DNA of 64,000 nucleotides, taken from contig NZ_CP011114.1 in NCBI RefSeq assembly GCF_000993825.1, positions 372,001 through 436,000 of the forward strand, given 5' to 3'. Below the pieces are notes generated by a model. It did not search any database. It saw only the letters and a program-made list of their open reading frames with translations, and was not told where the DNA came from. Shown piece by piece: positions 35,152-44,798 of the stretch (position 1 is its first letter; each line of letters begins with the position of its first letter). The position numbers and the translations under genes are program-made. The stretch is from Paenibacillus durus ATCC 35681 (GTDB taxonomy: Bacteria > Bacillota > Bacilli > Paenibacillales > Paenibacillaceae).

Positions 35152-35773
35152 CAGCCTCATCGCTGAGCGAAATCCGCAGTCGCATGTGTCTGAATCATTC
35201 CGCTCGCTTCGCACCTACATCCGTCAGCTCGGGCTGCTGCAGGGCGGAGGCAAATCGCTGCTCTTCACGTCCGGCGGAGCGGGGGAGGGAAAGACGACCG
35301 TTCTGGCCAATCTCGCCGTATCCTTTGTGCAGGACGGAAAAAAGGTCGCCGTGGTGGATTGCAACTTGCGCAGCCCTGGCCTTCATACAGTGTTTGGAGT
35401 GGAGAATAGCGACGGGCTGGCTGACTGTCTGAGCGGCCAGAAGGAGGCAGGCAAGATCGGCGTATACGGCAACCTGGCCAATCTTACCATCGTGACGGCA
35501 GGAGTCTCATCCGTCAGTCCGCCCGATCTGCTGGGCAACGCCAAGATGGCGGAACTGCTGGAGGAATTGAAAGGAACCCATGATCTTGTTCTGCTGGACA
35601 CGCCCCCTGCGGTGGAATACAGCGATGCCCGGGTGCTTGCGCCGCTCACGGACGGCGTTATCATCATTGCCCGTTACGGCAAGTCGAAGCGGGAGTTGAT
35701 CGGCAAGGTCAAGACGCTGATGGAACAATCCGGGACCGCTATTCTCGGCATTACCATAAACCAATTCAAGTAA
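35135..35773 (+). CDS. CpsD/CapB-type tyrosine-protein kinase homologue
   Basis: A BY-kinase-like P-loop ATPase of 212 residues. Walker A is GGAGEGKT (47-54), Walker A' is VAVVDCNLRSP (71-81) and Walker B is VLLDTPP (about 152). ESFRSLRTYIR at the N terminus matches the oligomerisation motif. Two deviations are visible: the Walker A' motif reads D-C-N instead of the usual D-x-D, and the C terminus (ITINQFK) has no tyrosine cluster. It partners the Wzz-like protein and regulates EPS polymerisation; whether it autophosphorylates is open. RBS GGAGGGAG. Confidence 0.88.
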   Translation: MLRLSNSLIAERNPQSHVSESFRSLRTYIRQLGLLQGGGKSLLFTSGGAGEGKTTVLANLAVSFVQDGKKVAVVDCNLRSPGLHTVFGVENSDGLADCLSGQKEAGKIGVYGNLANLTIVTAGVSSVSPPDLLGNAKMAELLEELKGTHDLVLLDTPPAVEYSDARVLAPLTDGVIIIARYGKSKRELIGKVKTLMEQSGTAILGITINQFK

Positions 35774-35821
35774 TAATGAGCTGGACGCAAGCCAAGCAAA
35801 AATTACTTTTAGGAGGTACGG

Positions 35822-36709
35822 ATGATGAAAAAAGTGAAAAAGGTAATTATTCCCGCAGCCGGACTGGGTACCCGTTTTCTTCCTGCAACTAAGGCGATGC
35901 CGAAGGAAATGCTTCCCATCATCAACAAGCCTACTATTCAGTACATTGTGGAGGAAGCGATCGCTTCCGGCATCGAGGATATTATTATCGTAACCGGTAA
36001 AGGAAAGCGGGCGATTGAAGATCATTTCGACAACGCCTTCGAGCTGGAATCGCGGCTGCTTGAGGATGGCAAGCTCGAACTGCTTCAGGAGGTACAGCGT
36101 TCATCCAAGGTTGAAATTCACTATATCCGGCAAAAAGAACCCAAAGGACTGGGACATGCGGTCTGGTGCGCCAGACGGTTCATCGGCGACGAGCCGTTCG
36201 GCGTAATGCTCGGCGACGATATTGTTACCGGACAGACGCCATGCCTGAAACAACTGATCGACCAGTATGAGGAAACGCAGAACTCGGTTATCGGCGTGCA
36301 GGAAATTCCCGATGAATTCACCAACCGGTACGGCATTATCGAACCGGATTTGCAGGACGGTCGTCTGTACCGCGTTCACAACTTTGTCGAGAAGCCGCCG
36401 CTCGGCACCGCCCCTTCCAATCTGGCGATTATGGGACGCTACGTGTTTACGCCGAAGATCTTTAAATATCTCGATCTGCAGGAAAAAGGCGCCGGGGGCG
36501 AAATCCAGCTGACCGACGCGATTCAGAAGCTGAACCAAAGCGAGCGGGTCTACGCCTACAATTTCGATGGAACGAGATACGACGTCGGAGAACGGCTTGG
36601 TTACATTTTGACAACGCTGGAGTTCGCTTTGGAGAACAAGGATTTACGCTACCCTCTCATGGATGCCATGGCGGCATGGCTCAGCAAGGCGGAACAAGCC
36701 ACCAGTTAA
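35822..36709 (+). CDS. galU: UTP-glucose-1-phosphate uridylyltransferase
   Basis: A cytoplasmic enzyme of 295 residues making UDP-glucose from UTP and glucose 1-phosphate. The nucleotidyltransferase signature is [20 protein letters not shown] (about 14-33); the sugar-binding and metal region is VMLGDDI (about 130), and FVEKP (about 192) is conserved. It supplies UDP-glucose to the glycosyltransferases and to the UDP-glucose dehydrogenase further down the cluster. RBS TAGGAGGT; an ATG one codon later is also possible. Confidence 0.96.
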   Translation: MMKKVKKVIIPAAGLGTRFLPATKAMPKEMLPIINKPTIQYIVEEAIASGIEDIIIVTGKGKRAIEDHFDNAFELESRLLEDGKLELLQEVQRSSKVEIHYIRQKEPKGLGHAVWCARRFIGDEPFGVMLGDDIVTGQTPCLKQLIDQYEETQNSVIGVQEIPDEFTNRYGIIEPDLQDGRLYRVHNFVEKPPLGTAPSNLAIMGRYVFTPKIFKYLDLQEKGAGGEIQLTDAIQKLNQSERVYAYNFDGTRYDVGERLGYILTTLEFALENKDLRYPLMDAMAAWLSKAEQATS

Positions 36710-36772
36710 CAGGCTGAAGCTCAGGCACTTATATATTACGGGCCGATCTTTACAAGGAGGATTGAGAGGGAA

Positions 36773-37462
36773 ATGAGCATGCCAAAAATGCCGGATGACG
36801 CTGAGCCGATTCTGTCTAATGTTTATGTGCTGCATGCCGAAGAAGCGCGGGAAGCCAGTTCCTACCTGGTAGTGAAGCGGGTAATCGACATTCTTTTTTC
36901 CGCTCTGTGTCTATTCCTGCTGCTGCCCCTGTTTGCCGTAATCGCCGTACTGATCAAACTGGATGATCCGAAAGGAAAAGTGTTCTTCCGCCAGACCCGT
37001 GTTGGCAAGGACGAGAAGCCGTTTGAAATGTACAAGTTCAGGTCCATGATCTCGAATGCCGAGGAGCTGAAGAAGAATCTCATGGCTTACAACGAGGTCA
37101 GCGGGGCGATGTTCAAGATGAAGAATGATCCCCGCATTACGAAGATCGGGAAGTTCCTGCGCAAGACGAGCATTGACGAGCTTCCCCAGCTCTGGAATGT
37201 GCTGGTCGGCAACATGAGCCTCGTCGGTCCCCGGCCGCCTCTTCCAGATGAAGTGGCGCAGTATACGGAGTACGACAAGCAGCGGCTGACCGTAACGCCG
37301 GGCTGCACAGGCTACTGGCAGGTTCACGCGCGCAACAGTGTCGGCTTCGAGGAAATGGTCCAACTGGATCTCACGTATATCCGCATGCGGAGCACAGCGC
37401 TCGACTTGAAGATTATCGTAAAGACGGGACTCATGCTTCTGGGATCGAAAAATGCTTATTAA
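36773..37462 (+). CDS. Priming undecaprenyl-phosphate sugar phosphotransferase
   Basis: A monotopic phosphoglycosyl transferase of 229 residues that places the first sugar phosphate on undecaprenyl phosphate. It has the short form: one membrane segment (about 33-58, ALCLFLLLPLFAVIAVLI), then the catalytic domain with FFRQTRVGKDEKPFEMYKFR, the catalytic Asp-Glu in TSIDELPQLWNVL (about 138-150) and SLVGPRPPLP. The sugar specificity (glucose or galactose) cannot be read from the sequence. Preceded by GGAGG at 36755-36759 and AGAGGGA at 36766-36772. Confidence 0.93.
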   Translation: MSMPKMPDDAEPILSNVYVLHAEEAREASSYLVVKRVIDILFSALCLFLLLPLFAVIAVLIKLDDPKGKVFFRQTRVGKDEKPFEMYKFRSMISNAEELKKNLMAYNEVSGAMFKMKNDPRITKIGKFLRKTSIDELPQLWNVLVGNMSLVGPRPPLPDEVAQYTEYDKQRLTVTPGCTGYWQVHARNSVGFEEMVQLDLTYIRMRSTALDLKIIVKTGLMLLGSKNAY

Positions 37463-37484
37463 TTAAGAAATTAGGTGAATGCCC

Positions 37485-38429
37485 ATGTTTGAGCACGGAA
37501 ACGTACCCCGGCTGTCAATCATCATTTGCACTTACAATCGGGCCGGACTGTTATCCAAAACGCTGGATTCCCTGCTCGGGCTCGATATGCTGGACGAGGC
37601 GGAGGTCATTGTAGTTGATAACCGGTCGACCGATGATACGGCACCCGTCGTGAGACGGTTCGTGGATAAATACACAAGTATGATCCATATGAAGTATCTG
37701 CTGGAGCCGGTTCAGGGACTGTCGGCCGCCCGCAATGCGGGCATTCTGGCAGCCAAATCGCCGCTCATTGCCTTTCTCGACGACGATGCGCTGCCTGCCC
37801 GCACATGGATATCGACGATTGTAAACACCTTAGAGAGCAGACCGCGCGTGATGGCTATGGGCGGCAAGGTTGCTCCTATTTTTGAAAGCGGCAGACCGAA
37901 CTGGCTGATCAAGCCGTTCGAGTTTCCCTACACGATTATGGATTTGGGCAACCGGATCAAGGAGTACCCGGGCAAGTTCCACCCCTGCGGCGCCAACATG
38001 GCGATGAGGCGCGAGGTCTTTAACGTCAGCCTGTTTCCGCTGGAGCTTGGACGCAAGGGGGAATCGCTGTTGTCCGGCGAGGAGACCTGGCTGTTCGGAA
38101 AGATTCGGAAAGAAGGGCAATCCGTTCTTTATCATCCGCAGATGGCTGTGGACCACTTCGTCCCGGCAAGCCGATTGACCGAGGACTGGATCATGAAGCG
38201 GTACTACAGTCAAGGGTTGTCCAATGCCCTTGGAAGCAGCGGCCAACTGGGCAGCCTGTCCCTTTGGGGCAAGACAGCGGCCAAAGTTCTGTATATTGCC
38301 GCCGATTCCGTATTGGCCGCGATATCCAGGAACGAAGGAAGAAAGCTGCTGAACAAATGCAGGCTGGAGAGCGTCCGCGGAACGTTTCACATGCTGCGGA
38401 ATCGAAATCGGGAATCGGCGACGGGGTGA
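37485..38429 (+). CDS. Family 2 glycosyltransferase
   Basis: A GT-A fold transferase of 314 residues. The nucleotide-sugar site is seen in SIIICTYNRAGLL (about 8-20), VVDNRSTDDTA (about 44) and the metal-binding LDDDALP (about 94-100). The acceptor and base region is GEETWLFGKI (about 203). A short hydrophobic stretch near 260-275 may touch the membrane. It adds one sugar to the growing lipid-linked EPS unit. Two starts six bases apart are possible; the second ATG has the better spacing to AGGTG. Confidence 0.9.
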   Translation: MFEHGNVPRLSIIICTYNRAGLLSKTLDSLLGLDMLDEAEVIVVDNRSTDDTAPVVRRFVDKYTSMIHMKYLLEPVQGLSAARNAGILAAKSPLIAFLDDDALPARTWISTIVNTLESRPRVMAMGGKVAPIFESGRPNWLIKPFEFPYTIMDLGNRIKEYPGKFHPCGANMAMRREVFNVSLFPLELGRKGESLLSGEETWLFGKIRKEGQSVLYHPQMAVDHFVPASRLTEDWIMKRYYSQGLSNALGSSGQLGSLSLWGKTAAKVLYIAADSVLAAISRNEGRKLLNKCRLESVRGTFHMLRNRNRESATG

Positions 38430-38433
38430 ATGA

Positions 38434-39783
38434 ATGATGATAAGCGGCCACCGGGCTTCCAAATTGTATGCTCTGCCGTATGGAATGCTGTTTCTTCTGT
38501 CGGCGTTGTTTCTAGGCACGGCAGTGATATACGAGCCGGCTATCGCGGTTGCCGCTGTCGGATTGCTCCTTCTGCTCGTCGTATCCCTGTCCAGGCCGGA
38601 TTACATCAGTTATTTCGTGCTGCTGACGACGGCGGTATCGATCAATTTTTTGTACGATGGAAGCTTGTTCGGAATGGAAATATTGTCGCTCTACAAGCTG
38701 GCGATGCTGGCTCTGCTGGTGCCCTGCATTCTGGTTAACGGACTGCGTTTCAAGCTCAGCTACCCGCTGTGGGCTCTGGCGGTGATGGTGTTCATGACGT
38801 TCACCTTCTCCATCTGGCTGTCCCAGATGACGTCGTCTATTGCGGTCAAGGCGTTCATCGGACTTTCGCTTCCGTTTATGTTTCTCTTGATCAACTGGAA
38901 AAAAGAAGTGGCGCAGCGGCATATCTACATGATCTGCCTTCTGCCGGTCGTAAGCCTGCTGGTTGGAGCGCTGCTGCAGGTGGCCCATCTCCATCCCATG
39001 CTTAATGTGGAGTTTACAGGAGCGGTACGGATTCAAGGGGCGAATATTCCATCGCATCTTGCGATGCTTGCCTTTCTGGGAACGGTCATCCCGTTTATTG
39101 AACTCAGGAGGAATCCGGGCCATGAGCGTTTCTATTACAGTGTGCTGGCCGTGAATTTCGTAACTTTGATCGGTACGGGGACCCGGGGGCCGCTTCTCGC
39201 GCTGCTTCCTGTAGCGCTGTACTACTTCTACGACATTTTCCGGCGCTATTTGAAGGGCAAGACCCGGTATCTGATTCCGCTGCTGTGCTCGGTGATCGTG
39301 ATTTCAGGCGCGGCGCTCATGCAGTGGGACAATATCAAGAAACGTTCGTTTGAAAGGCAGACGAGCGATGGAATCGACCTGTCGGGACGCTCCGAGGCCT
39401 GGACTTATTTTTTGGAAAAAGCGTCGGGCTCCCCATTGGCGGGAAGAGGTCTTGGCGCCGTTACAGTGGCCAACGACGGCACGCTGTATAAAGGCTTTGT
39501 CGTTCCCCACAACGAATACATCCGGTTTTACTTCGACGGGGGGTACATCGGCTCGATCCTGCTGCTGCTGTCCTTGTTGGCTGTGTTTATTCTGGTTTAC
39601 AGAGCTTTGGCGCCGCCGGTTAAGCCTTATTACCTGCTCTTTATAGCAGCATTTATGATCTATTCGTTTTCTGATAATACGCTGTCGACGGTCCAATTTA
39701 TTATTCCGTTCTGTTGGTACCTGAACTGCCTGTACCGGGCTTCGCAGTCAACCGATTCCCCACAAAAAGAAGTGATACGATGA
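38434..39783 (+). CDS. Wzy/O-antigen ligase-like membrane protein 1
   Basis: A polytopic membrane protein of 449 residues with about 12 helices. It has the Wzy_C (O-antigen ligase family) core: TGTRGPLLALLPVA (about 247-260), followed by the long external loop with SGRSEAWTYFLEKASGSPLAGRGLG and PHNEYIRFYFDGG (about 352). In an EPS cluster it most likely polymerises repeat units on the outer face of the membrane. It overlaps the WecG-like gene by four bases. Confidence 0.87.
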   Translation: MMISGHRASKLYALPYGMLFLLSALFLGTAVIYEPAIAVAAVGLLLLLVVSLSRPDYISYFVLLTTAVSINFLYDGSLFGMEILSLYKLAMLALLVPCILVNGLRFKLSYPLWALAVMVFMTFTFSIWLSQMTSSIAVKAFIGLSLPFMFLLINWKKEVAQRHIYMICLLPVVSLLVGALLQVAHLHPMLNVEFTGAVRIQGANIPSHLAMLAFLGTVIPFIELRRNPGHERFYYSVLAVNFVTLIGTGTRGPLLALLPVALYYFYDIFRRYLKGKTRYLIPLLCSVIVISGAALMQWDNIKKRSFERQTSDGIDLSGRSEAWTYFLEKASGSPLAGRGLGAVTVANDGTLYKGFVVPHNEYIRFYFDGGYIGSILLLLSLLAVFILVYRALAPPVKPYYLLFIAAFMIYSFSDNTLSTVQFIIPFCWYLNCLYRASQSTDSPQKEVIR

Positions 39784-40553
39784 ATCAAGTGAACATGTTC
39801 GATGTCAACTTTAACAATTATGATTTCATGGACCTGCTGGAGTATATCGATACTACGATCCGGGAAAGGAATCATTCCTACATTCTGACCTGCAATGTGG
39901 ATCATGTGATCAAGCTGCGCAAGGACAAGGAATTCCGGACGGTCTACTCTGAAGCGGGCGCTGTGGTCGCGGACGGGATGCCGCTCATATGGGCTTCCAA
40001 GATGCTGGGCAAGCCGCTCAAGCAGAAGGTGTCCGGCGCCGACCTCTTCAGCAGATTGGGACATGCGTTCCAGCAGCGGAAATACCGGCTGTTCTTTCTC
40101 GGCTCTGCGGAGGGCGTGCCGGAGCGGGCTACGAAGAACCTTAAGGCGGCGTACCCGGATATTAACATTGTCGGTTGTTATTCTCCTTCCTACGGCTTCG
40201 AGAATAACAAGGAAGAGAACGAGCGGATTATCGGAATGCTGAATGAAACCCGGCCGGATATCGTATTCGTCGGCGTAGGGGCTCCCAAGCAGGAGAAATG
40301 GATCTACCGCCATTATCTAACCTACCGGGCGCCAATCTCGATTGGCGTCGGAGCAACGTTCGATTTTCTGTCCGGATCGGTCAAGCGTGCCCCTGATTTC
40401 ATGCAAAAAAGCGGACTGGAATGGTTCTGGCGTCTAAGCCAGGAACCGGGAAGGCTGTGGAAGCGGTATTTGGTGGACGACGCCCAGTTTCTGCTCCTTC
40501 TGCTCAAGGAGATGCGCAAACGGGATAAAGAGAATGGACAGAGCCTTGAATAA
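39780..40553 (+). CDS. WecG/TagA/CpsF-family glycosyltransferase
   Basis: A GT26 transferase of 257 residues. It carries YILTCNVDHVIKLRKD (about 34), VVADGMPLIWASK (about 61), SGADLF (about 84) and VFVGVGAPKQEKWI (about 162-175). TagA in this family adds N-acetylmannosamine; here the donor is unknown. The C terminus is basic and amphipathic and likely sits on the membrane. The ATG overlaps the stop of the preceding gene; the longer in-frame start inside that gene is rejected. Confidence 0.9.
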   Translation: MNQVNMFDVNFNNYDFMDLLEYIDTTIRERNHSYILTCNVDHVIKLRKDKEFRTVYSEAGAVVADGMPLIWASKMLGKPLKQKVSGADLFSRLGHAFQQRKYRLFFLGSAEGVPERATKNLKAAYPDINIVGCYSPSYGFENNKEENERIIGMLNETRPDIVFVGVGAPKQEKWIYRHYLTYRAPISIGVGATFDFLSGSVKRAPDFMQKSGLEWFWRLSQEPGRLWKRYLVDDAQFLLLLLKEMRKRDKENGQSLE

Positions 40554-40588
40554 AGGCTTGTCCCCAAGGAATGGAGGTGTATGAAACG

Positions 40589-42082
40589 ATGATCAGCCGT
40601 CATCAAGGCAGTTCCGGTCTTATCCACCCGGGAAACCTTCGCGCTCTGGCAACAGCGGGAATCTTTACTGCGGTCTGTGCGGTTCTGCCGCTGATGATCG
40701 GTTATGTCAGCGCGAAGCTCAGCTCATCAAGCGGCCTGCAGCTTGCCATGGTATCGGCTCTGCTGTTCCCGGCCCTTCTGCTCGCGCTGCTGAAGCCGCG
40801 GCTGCTCGTGATCTACACCCTGCTCGTCTGGGCCATCGCTCCTGAACTGCGCCGCATAGCCGATTGGAGTGAAGGGGTCTACCATTCCGTATCGCTGCTC
40901 AGCCTGGCGCCTCTGCTTGCGGGCGGTGCGGTGGCCATCCCGGTTATGCGCAAGATTCATGCCATCCGCCGTCCCTTTATGAGACTGCTGCTGCTGTTCG
41001 CGGTCCCGCTTGGCTATGCGACCCTGATTGGACTTGCGAAGAACGGGATGGGTTCGTTCTACGATCTGACGAACTATCTTGTTCCGCTGCTGCTGCTGCC
41101 ATACTTTGCGGTGACGCCGTTTACGGCCCGTGATATTGACAAGCTGCTCGGCGGATATGCCAATATCGCGGTTCTGGTTGCCGGATACGGGATTATCCAG
41201 TATTTGACGGTGCCCGCGTGGGACGCCTTCTGGATGATGAACTCAGGAATGAATTCCATCGGCACGCCGCATCCGCTGGAGGTCAGAGTCTTCTCCACCC
41301 TGAATTCGCCGGGCCCTGCTGCCACCTTTCTCGTATTTGCTCTGGTGCCGATGATTCTTGAGAAAAGATGGAGGGGCGCCTTCGGTTGGATCGGTGTCCT
41401 GCTGGTGGTGGTGTGTCTGCTGACCACGCTGGTCCGGGCGGCATGGCTTCTCCTGCTGGTTATGCTTCTGGTGTACATCGCTTCCTCGTCGTCCAAAGGA
41501 AAATGGAAGACGCTGATCCAGGTGCTGTTCGTAGCGCTTGCTCTATTCTGGATCGTACCGAAGCTTCCGGGAGCGGAAGGGCTGACGTCCCGGATGGAGA
41601 CCCTCTCTTCCATCCAGGAGGACCGCTCGTATAATGACCGGCTCAATCTGCTGGGCAGCATGATTCCTGCGATCAAATCGAATCCCGTAGGCCAGGGGAT
41701 CGGCAGCGTCGGACAGAGCACGAAGCTTGGAAACAGCGGCGAGCTGGGGGAGTACGGCATTATGGACAACGGGTTCATTGCCCTGATGCTCACCTTCGGC
41801 GCTCCGGGCGGTCTGCTGTTCTTCGGTGCGCTTGGCATGGCGGCTAAGCAGATCATGGCCAAAGTCACGGGTACAAGCCGGCTTCAGATGTATGCGAGGC
41901 TGGCCCTTGCAACATGGACTGGAGCGGTGGTCGGGCTTGTATCAGACAACGGTTTTCTCGGACTTAAAGGTTACCTGATTTGGATGCTGATTGGCCTTGG
42001 CCTTAGCGCCAGAGAGGTACTGGACGGGAGAAAGACAGAAGCTACGCAAGCTGCGGTTCAGCCGGGGGCTGCGCCCCGCTAA
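40589..42082 (+). CDS. Wzy/O-antigen ligase-like membrane protein 2
   Basis: A second polytopic protein of the O-antigen ligase family, 497 residues and about 12 helices. The family loop is present: TTLVRAAWLLLLVMLLVY (about 278) and SYNDRLNLLGSMIPAIKSNPVGQGIGSVG (in parts, about 345-374), then a GEYGIMDNGFIALMLTFG segment (about 386). It shares little detailed sequence with the first Wzy-like protein, so the two may act on different linkages, or one may be a ligase. The start was set at the ATG after GGAGG; an ATG six codons earlier lies at the ribosome binding site itself. Confidence 0.85.
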   Translation: MISRHQGSSGLIHPGNLRALATAGIFTAVCAVLPLMIGYVSAKLSSSSGLQLAMVSALLFPALLLALLKPRLLVIYTLLVWAIAPELRRIADWSEGVYHSVSLLSLAPLLAGGAVAIPVMRKIHAIRRPFMRLLLLFAVPLGYATLIGLAKNGMGSFYDLTNYLVPLLLLPYFAVTPFTARDIDKLLGGYANIAVLVAGYGIIQYLTVPAWDAFWMMNSGMNSIGTPHPLEVRVFSTLNSPGPAATFLVFALVPMILEKRWRGAFGWIGVLLVVVCLLTTLVRAAWLLLLVMLLVYIASSSSKGKWKTLIQVLFVALALFWIVPKLPGAEGLTSRMETLSSIQEDRSYNDRLNLLGSMIPAIKSNPVGQGIGSVGQSTKLGNSGELGEYGIMDNGFIALMLTFGAPGGLLFFGALGMAAKQIMAKVTGTSRLQMYARLALATWTGAVVGLVSDNGFLGLKGYLIWMLIGLGLSAREVLDGRKTEATQAAVQPGAAPR

Positions 42083-42183
42083 GCAGCAGGGCGGAAAGTC
42101 TGCTGTGGATGAAGACGACGATGAATTCCTATATGAACGTGAAGAGACGGAATGCGAACGGTTAGAAAAAGGAGGAAACCAGC

Positions 42184-42483
42184 ATGGATTCACTGACAGG
42201 CGTGCTTGTAGGCCCGGGCTATGGCCCGATTCCAGCGGTCAATACTTTCCGGGATGACATCATCCGGCTTGACAGGGCGATGTACCCCTGCCAACCGTTC
42301 GCCAAAGAGACTATCGCCCATGATGGAGGCGGGGAGTCTTCAGCGCAGACCGGGAAGAGTCAAGACTTCCCGGATCATGTGCGAATTCATGGTCGGCTTC
42401 AAACTTTACAGGCACTACGGGCTCTGAGAGCCAGCCAGACGGAGAAAGAGCGGGAGAAAGGAGAGAAAGGCTATGTCCTATAG
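42184..42483 (+). CDS. Small protein of unknown function in the EPS operon
   Basis: A 99-residue frame with a very good ribosome binding site (AAAAAGGAGG, eight bases before the ATG) that overlaps the next glycosyltransferase start by 11 bases. The product is soluble, with a Gly/Pro-rich start (GVLVGPGYGPIPAVNTFRDD) and a basic, helical end (LQALRALRASQTEKEREK). I do not recognise it. It could be a real regulator of the operon or a translated leader; the short gap before it (42083-42183) holds no other gene. Confidence 0.5.
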   Translation: MDSLTGVLVGPGYGPIPAVNTFRDDIIRLDRAMYPCQPFAKETIAHDGGGESSAQTGKSQDFPDHVRIHGRLQTLQALRALRASQTEKEREKGEKGYVL

Positions 42484-43693
42484 TGACGGACTGAATATTA
42501 TGTCGACCGGCCTAAGCTGGCCGACGGTGCAGCCCGGCGGACTCAACACGTATTACAAATCCATCTGCGAGCAGCTTTCTTCCCGCAACCGGGTGCACGC
42601 GCTGATCTGCAGCAAGGAGAAGCCGCAAACGCCGGAGGAACTCGTTATCCACAATGCCGGGGACCCTAAAGAATCGATCTGGAGGCGAAAGGATGCCTTT
42701 CAGAGAAAGGCGTCGGAGCTAATGAACGCCGGGAAAGAACGGATTGATATCCTGTATTCCCATTTCGCTCCATACGGAGTCGGCCCTGCACTAGAGGCGA
42801 AGAAACGCGGCATCCCGGTCGTGATGACCTTTCACGGGCCTTGGAACGAGGAGATGAAAATCGAGGGCCAGGGCATCAAGCATCAGGTCAAGACCGCGAT
42901 CGCCAAGTCGATCGAGCGCAAAGCATACCGGCTGGCGGATAAGTTCATTGTTCTCAGCGAGACTTTTCGGGATATTCTGCATTCGCTGCATGGCGTTCCG
43001 CTTGACAAGATCGTCATCATTCCCGGCGCGGCCAATATCGACCGGTTCATTCCGGCCAACAACCGGCTCGCCGTTCGGCGCATGCTGAATCTGCCGGAGG
43101 GGGCGACCACGGTGCTGACGGTCCGGAGACTGGTCAACCGGATGGGACTGCTTCAATTACTGGAGGCATGGCGCACGGTATCCGAACGCTTCCCGAACTC
43201 GATTCTGCTAATCGGGGGAAAAGGCCCCTTGCGGGCGGAGCTGGAGGAGCGGATCGCCGATTACGGGCTGGCGAGCAAGGTCCGGCTGCTCGGCTATATC
43301 CCCGATCATGAGCTGGCTTCGTACTATCAGGCGGCTGATCTGTTCGTCGTTCCGTCGCAAGCGCTGGAGGGCTTCGGCCTGATTACTACCGAGGCGCTTG
43401 CGAGCGGGCTGCCGGTCATGGCAACGCCGATTGGCGGCAACCGGGAAATTCTGCAGAATTTCCGTCCGGAGCTGCTGTTCAAGAGCGCGTCGGCTGCGGA
43501 CATGGCCGAAGGGATCTCCCACATGCTCGGCAACCGAAGGCTGCTTCCCAGCCGGGAAGAATGCAGGGAGCATGTGCTGGAAAGATACACCTGGGAGCAT
43601 GTCGCGGATCAGGTGGAAGCCGTATTTAGAGATGTTATGGGGAAGGGGGAGACGATCAATGCTCAGAGTGGCGTATATCGATCACACGGCTAG
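42473..43693 (+). CDS. Family 4 glycosyltransferase
   Basis: A retaining GT-B fold enzyme of 406 residues. The N-terminal acceptor domain begins with NIMSTGLSWPTVQPGGLNTYY; the C-terminal donor domain has LTVRRLVNRMGLLQLLEAW (about 203), VRLLGYIPDHELASYYQAAD (about 262) and the catalytic EGFGLITTEALASGLPV (about 294-310, EX7E motif). It transfers a sugar from a nucleotide donor to the EPS unit. RBS GGAGAGAAAGG. The next gene starts within its last 35 bases. Confidence 0.92.
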   Translation: MSYSDGLNIMSTGLSWPTVQPGGLNTYYKSICEQLSSRNRVHALICSKEKPQTPEELVIHNAGDPKESIWRRKDAFQRKASELMNAGKERIDILYSHFAPYGVGPALEAKKRGIPVVMTFHGPWNEEMKIEGQGIKHQVKTAIAKSIERKAYRLADKFIVLSETFRDILHSLHGVPLDKIVIIPGAANIDRFIPANNRLAVRRMLNLPEGATTVLTVRRLVNRMGLLQLLEAWRTVSERFPNSILLIGGKGPLRAELEERIADYGLASKVRLLGYIPDHELASYYQAADLFVVPSQALEGFGLITTEALASGLPVMATPIGGNREILQNFRPELLFKSASAADMAEGISHMLGNRRLLPSREECREHVLERYTWEHVADQVEAVFRDVMGKGETINAQSGVYRSHG

Positions 43694-44798
43694 ATGGAGC
43701 GGCGGCGAAGTGGCGCTGTTCAACATTCTTACCCATATCGGGGATCAGGTTGATCCGCTCGTTATCTTGGCGGAGGAAGGAGCGCTGGCCGACCGCCTGC
43801 GCGAGAAAGGGATCGACGTCCGGATCATTCCGCTCGACGAGAGCATCCGCAGCCGCGGGCGCAACACCGTCAATCTGGGCGCGCCGGCTGCTGCTATGAA
43901 GCTGCTGGCCTATGGCCGCAAGCTCGCTCCGCTGCTGAAGAAGGAGCGGGTAGCCTGCGTGCATACCAACTCCCTTAAGTCTGCGCTGTACGGAACGGTT
44001 GCCGCCAAGATGGCCGGCGTACCGCTGATTTGGCATATTCGCGACCATATTGGCGCGCCTTATCTAAAGCCGGTTGTCGCGAAAGCCATCCGGCTGCTCT
44101 CGCGTCTGCTTCCCAACGGCGTTATCGCCAACTCGAAGTCGACGCTGAGCGCGCTGGAGCTGCCGCGTTCCAAGAAGACGCTGGTCGTCTATTCCGCTTT
44201 CGCCAAAGCGATTGGCGGCGGAACCGGACGGAGGGAGCAGAAAGATTTCAACGTTCTGCTGGTAGGGCGTCTGGCGGAGTGGAAGGGACAGCATATTTTG
44301 CTGGAAGCGGCGAAGAGGCTTCAGGATAACGGACGAATCAAGTTTTGGCTGGCGGGCGACGCCCTCTTCGGCGAAGACGAGTACAAGAAGAAGCTGCTGG
44401 CGACGATTGAGCGGGACCGGCTGACGAATGTAACCCTCCTCGGCCATGTGGAGGATATCCAAGGACTGATGCAGCAGGCGGATTTGCTCGTGCATACCTC
44501 GATTACGCCGGAGCCGTTCGGCCAGGTGATCGTCGAAGGGATGGCGGCTGGCCTGCCGGTGATTGCCTCCAACGAGGGAGGGCCGGTGGAGATCGTTGTC
44601 CCTGGCGAGACCGGGCTGCTCATCCAGCCGGGCGACCCGGCGGTCCTTACGGAAGCCATTAACTGGATGGTGGATCATCCCCAGGAGAGGGAGAGAATGG
44701 CGGAAGCCGGAATCAAGCGGGTAAAGGAACATTTTGTAATCGAAAATACGGTTAAAGAGATCGTCGATTACTACAGAGGCTTGCTGGCGGGCACCTGA
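43659..44798 (+). CDS. Family 4 glycosyltransferase
   Basis: A GT-B enzyme of 379 residues: RVAYIDHTARWSGGEVALFN at the N terminus, HTNSLKSALYG (about 106), LVGRLAEWKGQHILLEAA (about 205) and the EX7E motif in EPFGQVIVEGMAAGLPVIAS (about 287-306). The true start is the ATG after GGAAGGGGGA; a much longer open frame upstream only overlaps the previous gene and is not coding. It is translationally coupled to the preceding glycosyltransferase. Confidence 0.93.
   Translation: MLRVAYIDHTARWSGGEVALFNILTHIGDQVDPLVILAEEGALADRLREKGIDVRIIPLDESIRSRGRNTVNLGAPAAAMKLLAYGRKLAPLLKKERVACVHTNSLKSALYGTVAAKMAGVPLIWHIRDHIGAPYLKPVVAKAIRLLSRLLPNGVIANSKSTLSALELPRSKKTLVVYSAFAKAIGGGTGRREQKDFNVLLVGRLAEWKGQHILLEAAKRLQDNGRIKFWLAGDALFGEDEYKKKLLATIERDRLTNVTLLGHVEDIQGLMQQADLLVHTSITPEPFGQVIVEGMAAGLPVIASNEGGPVEIVVPGETGLLIQPGDPAVLTEAINWMVDHPQERERMAEAGIKRVKEHFVIENTVKEIVDYYRGLLAGT

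Noticed and set aside
43398..43658. 87-codon N-terminal extension of the second family 4 glycosyltransferase
   Set aside because: It overlaps the coding end of the preceding glycosyltransferase and has no ribosome binding site; the ATG at 43659 does.
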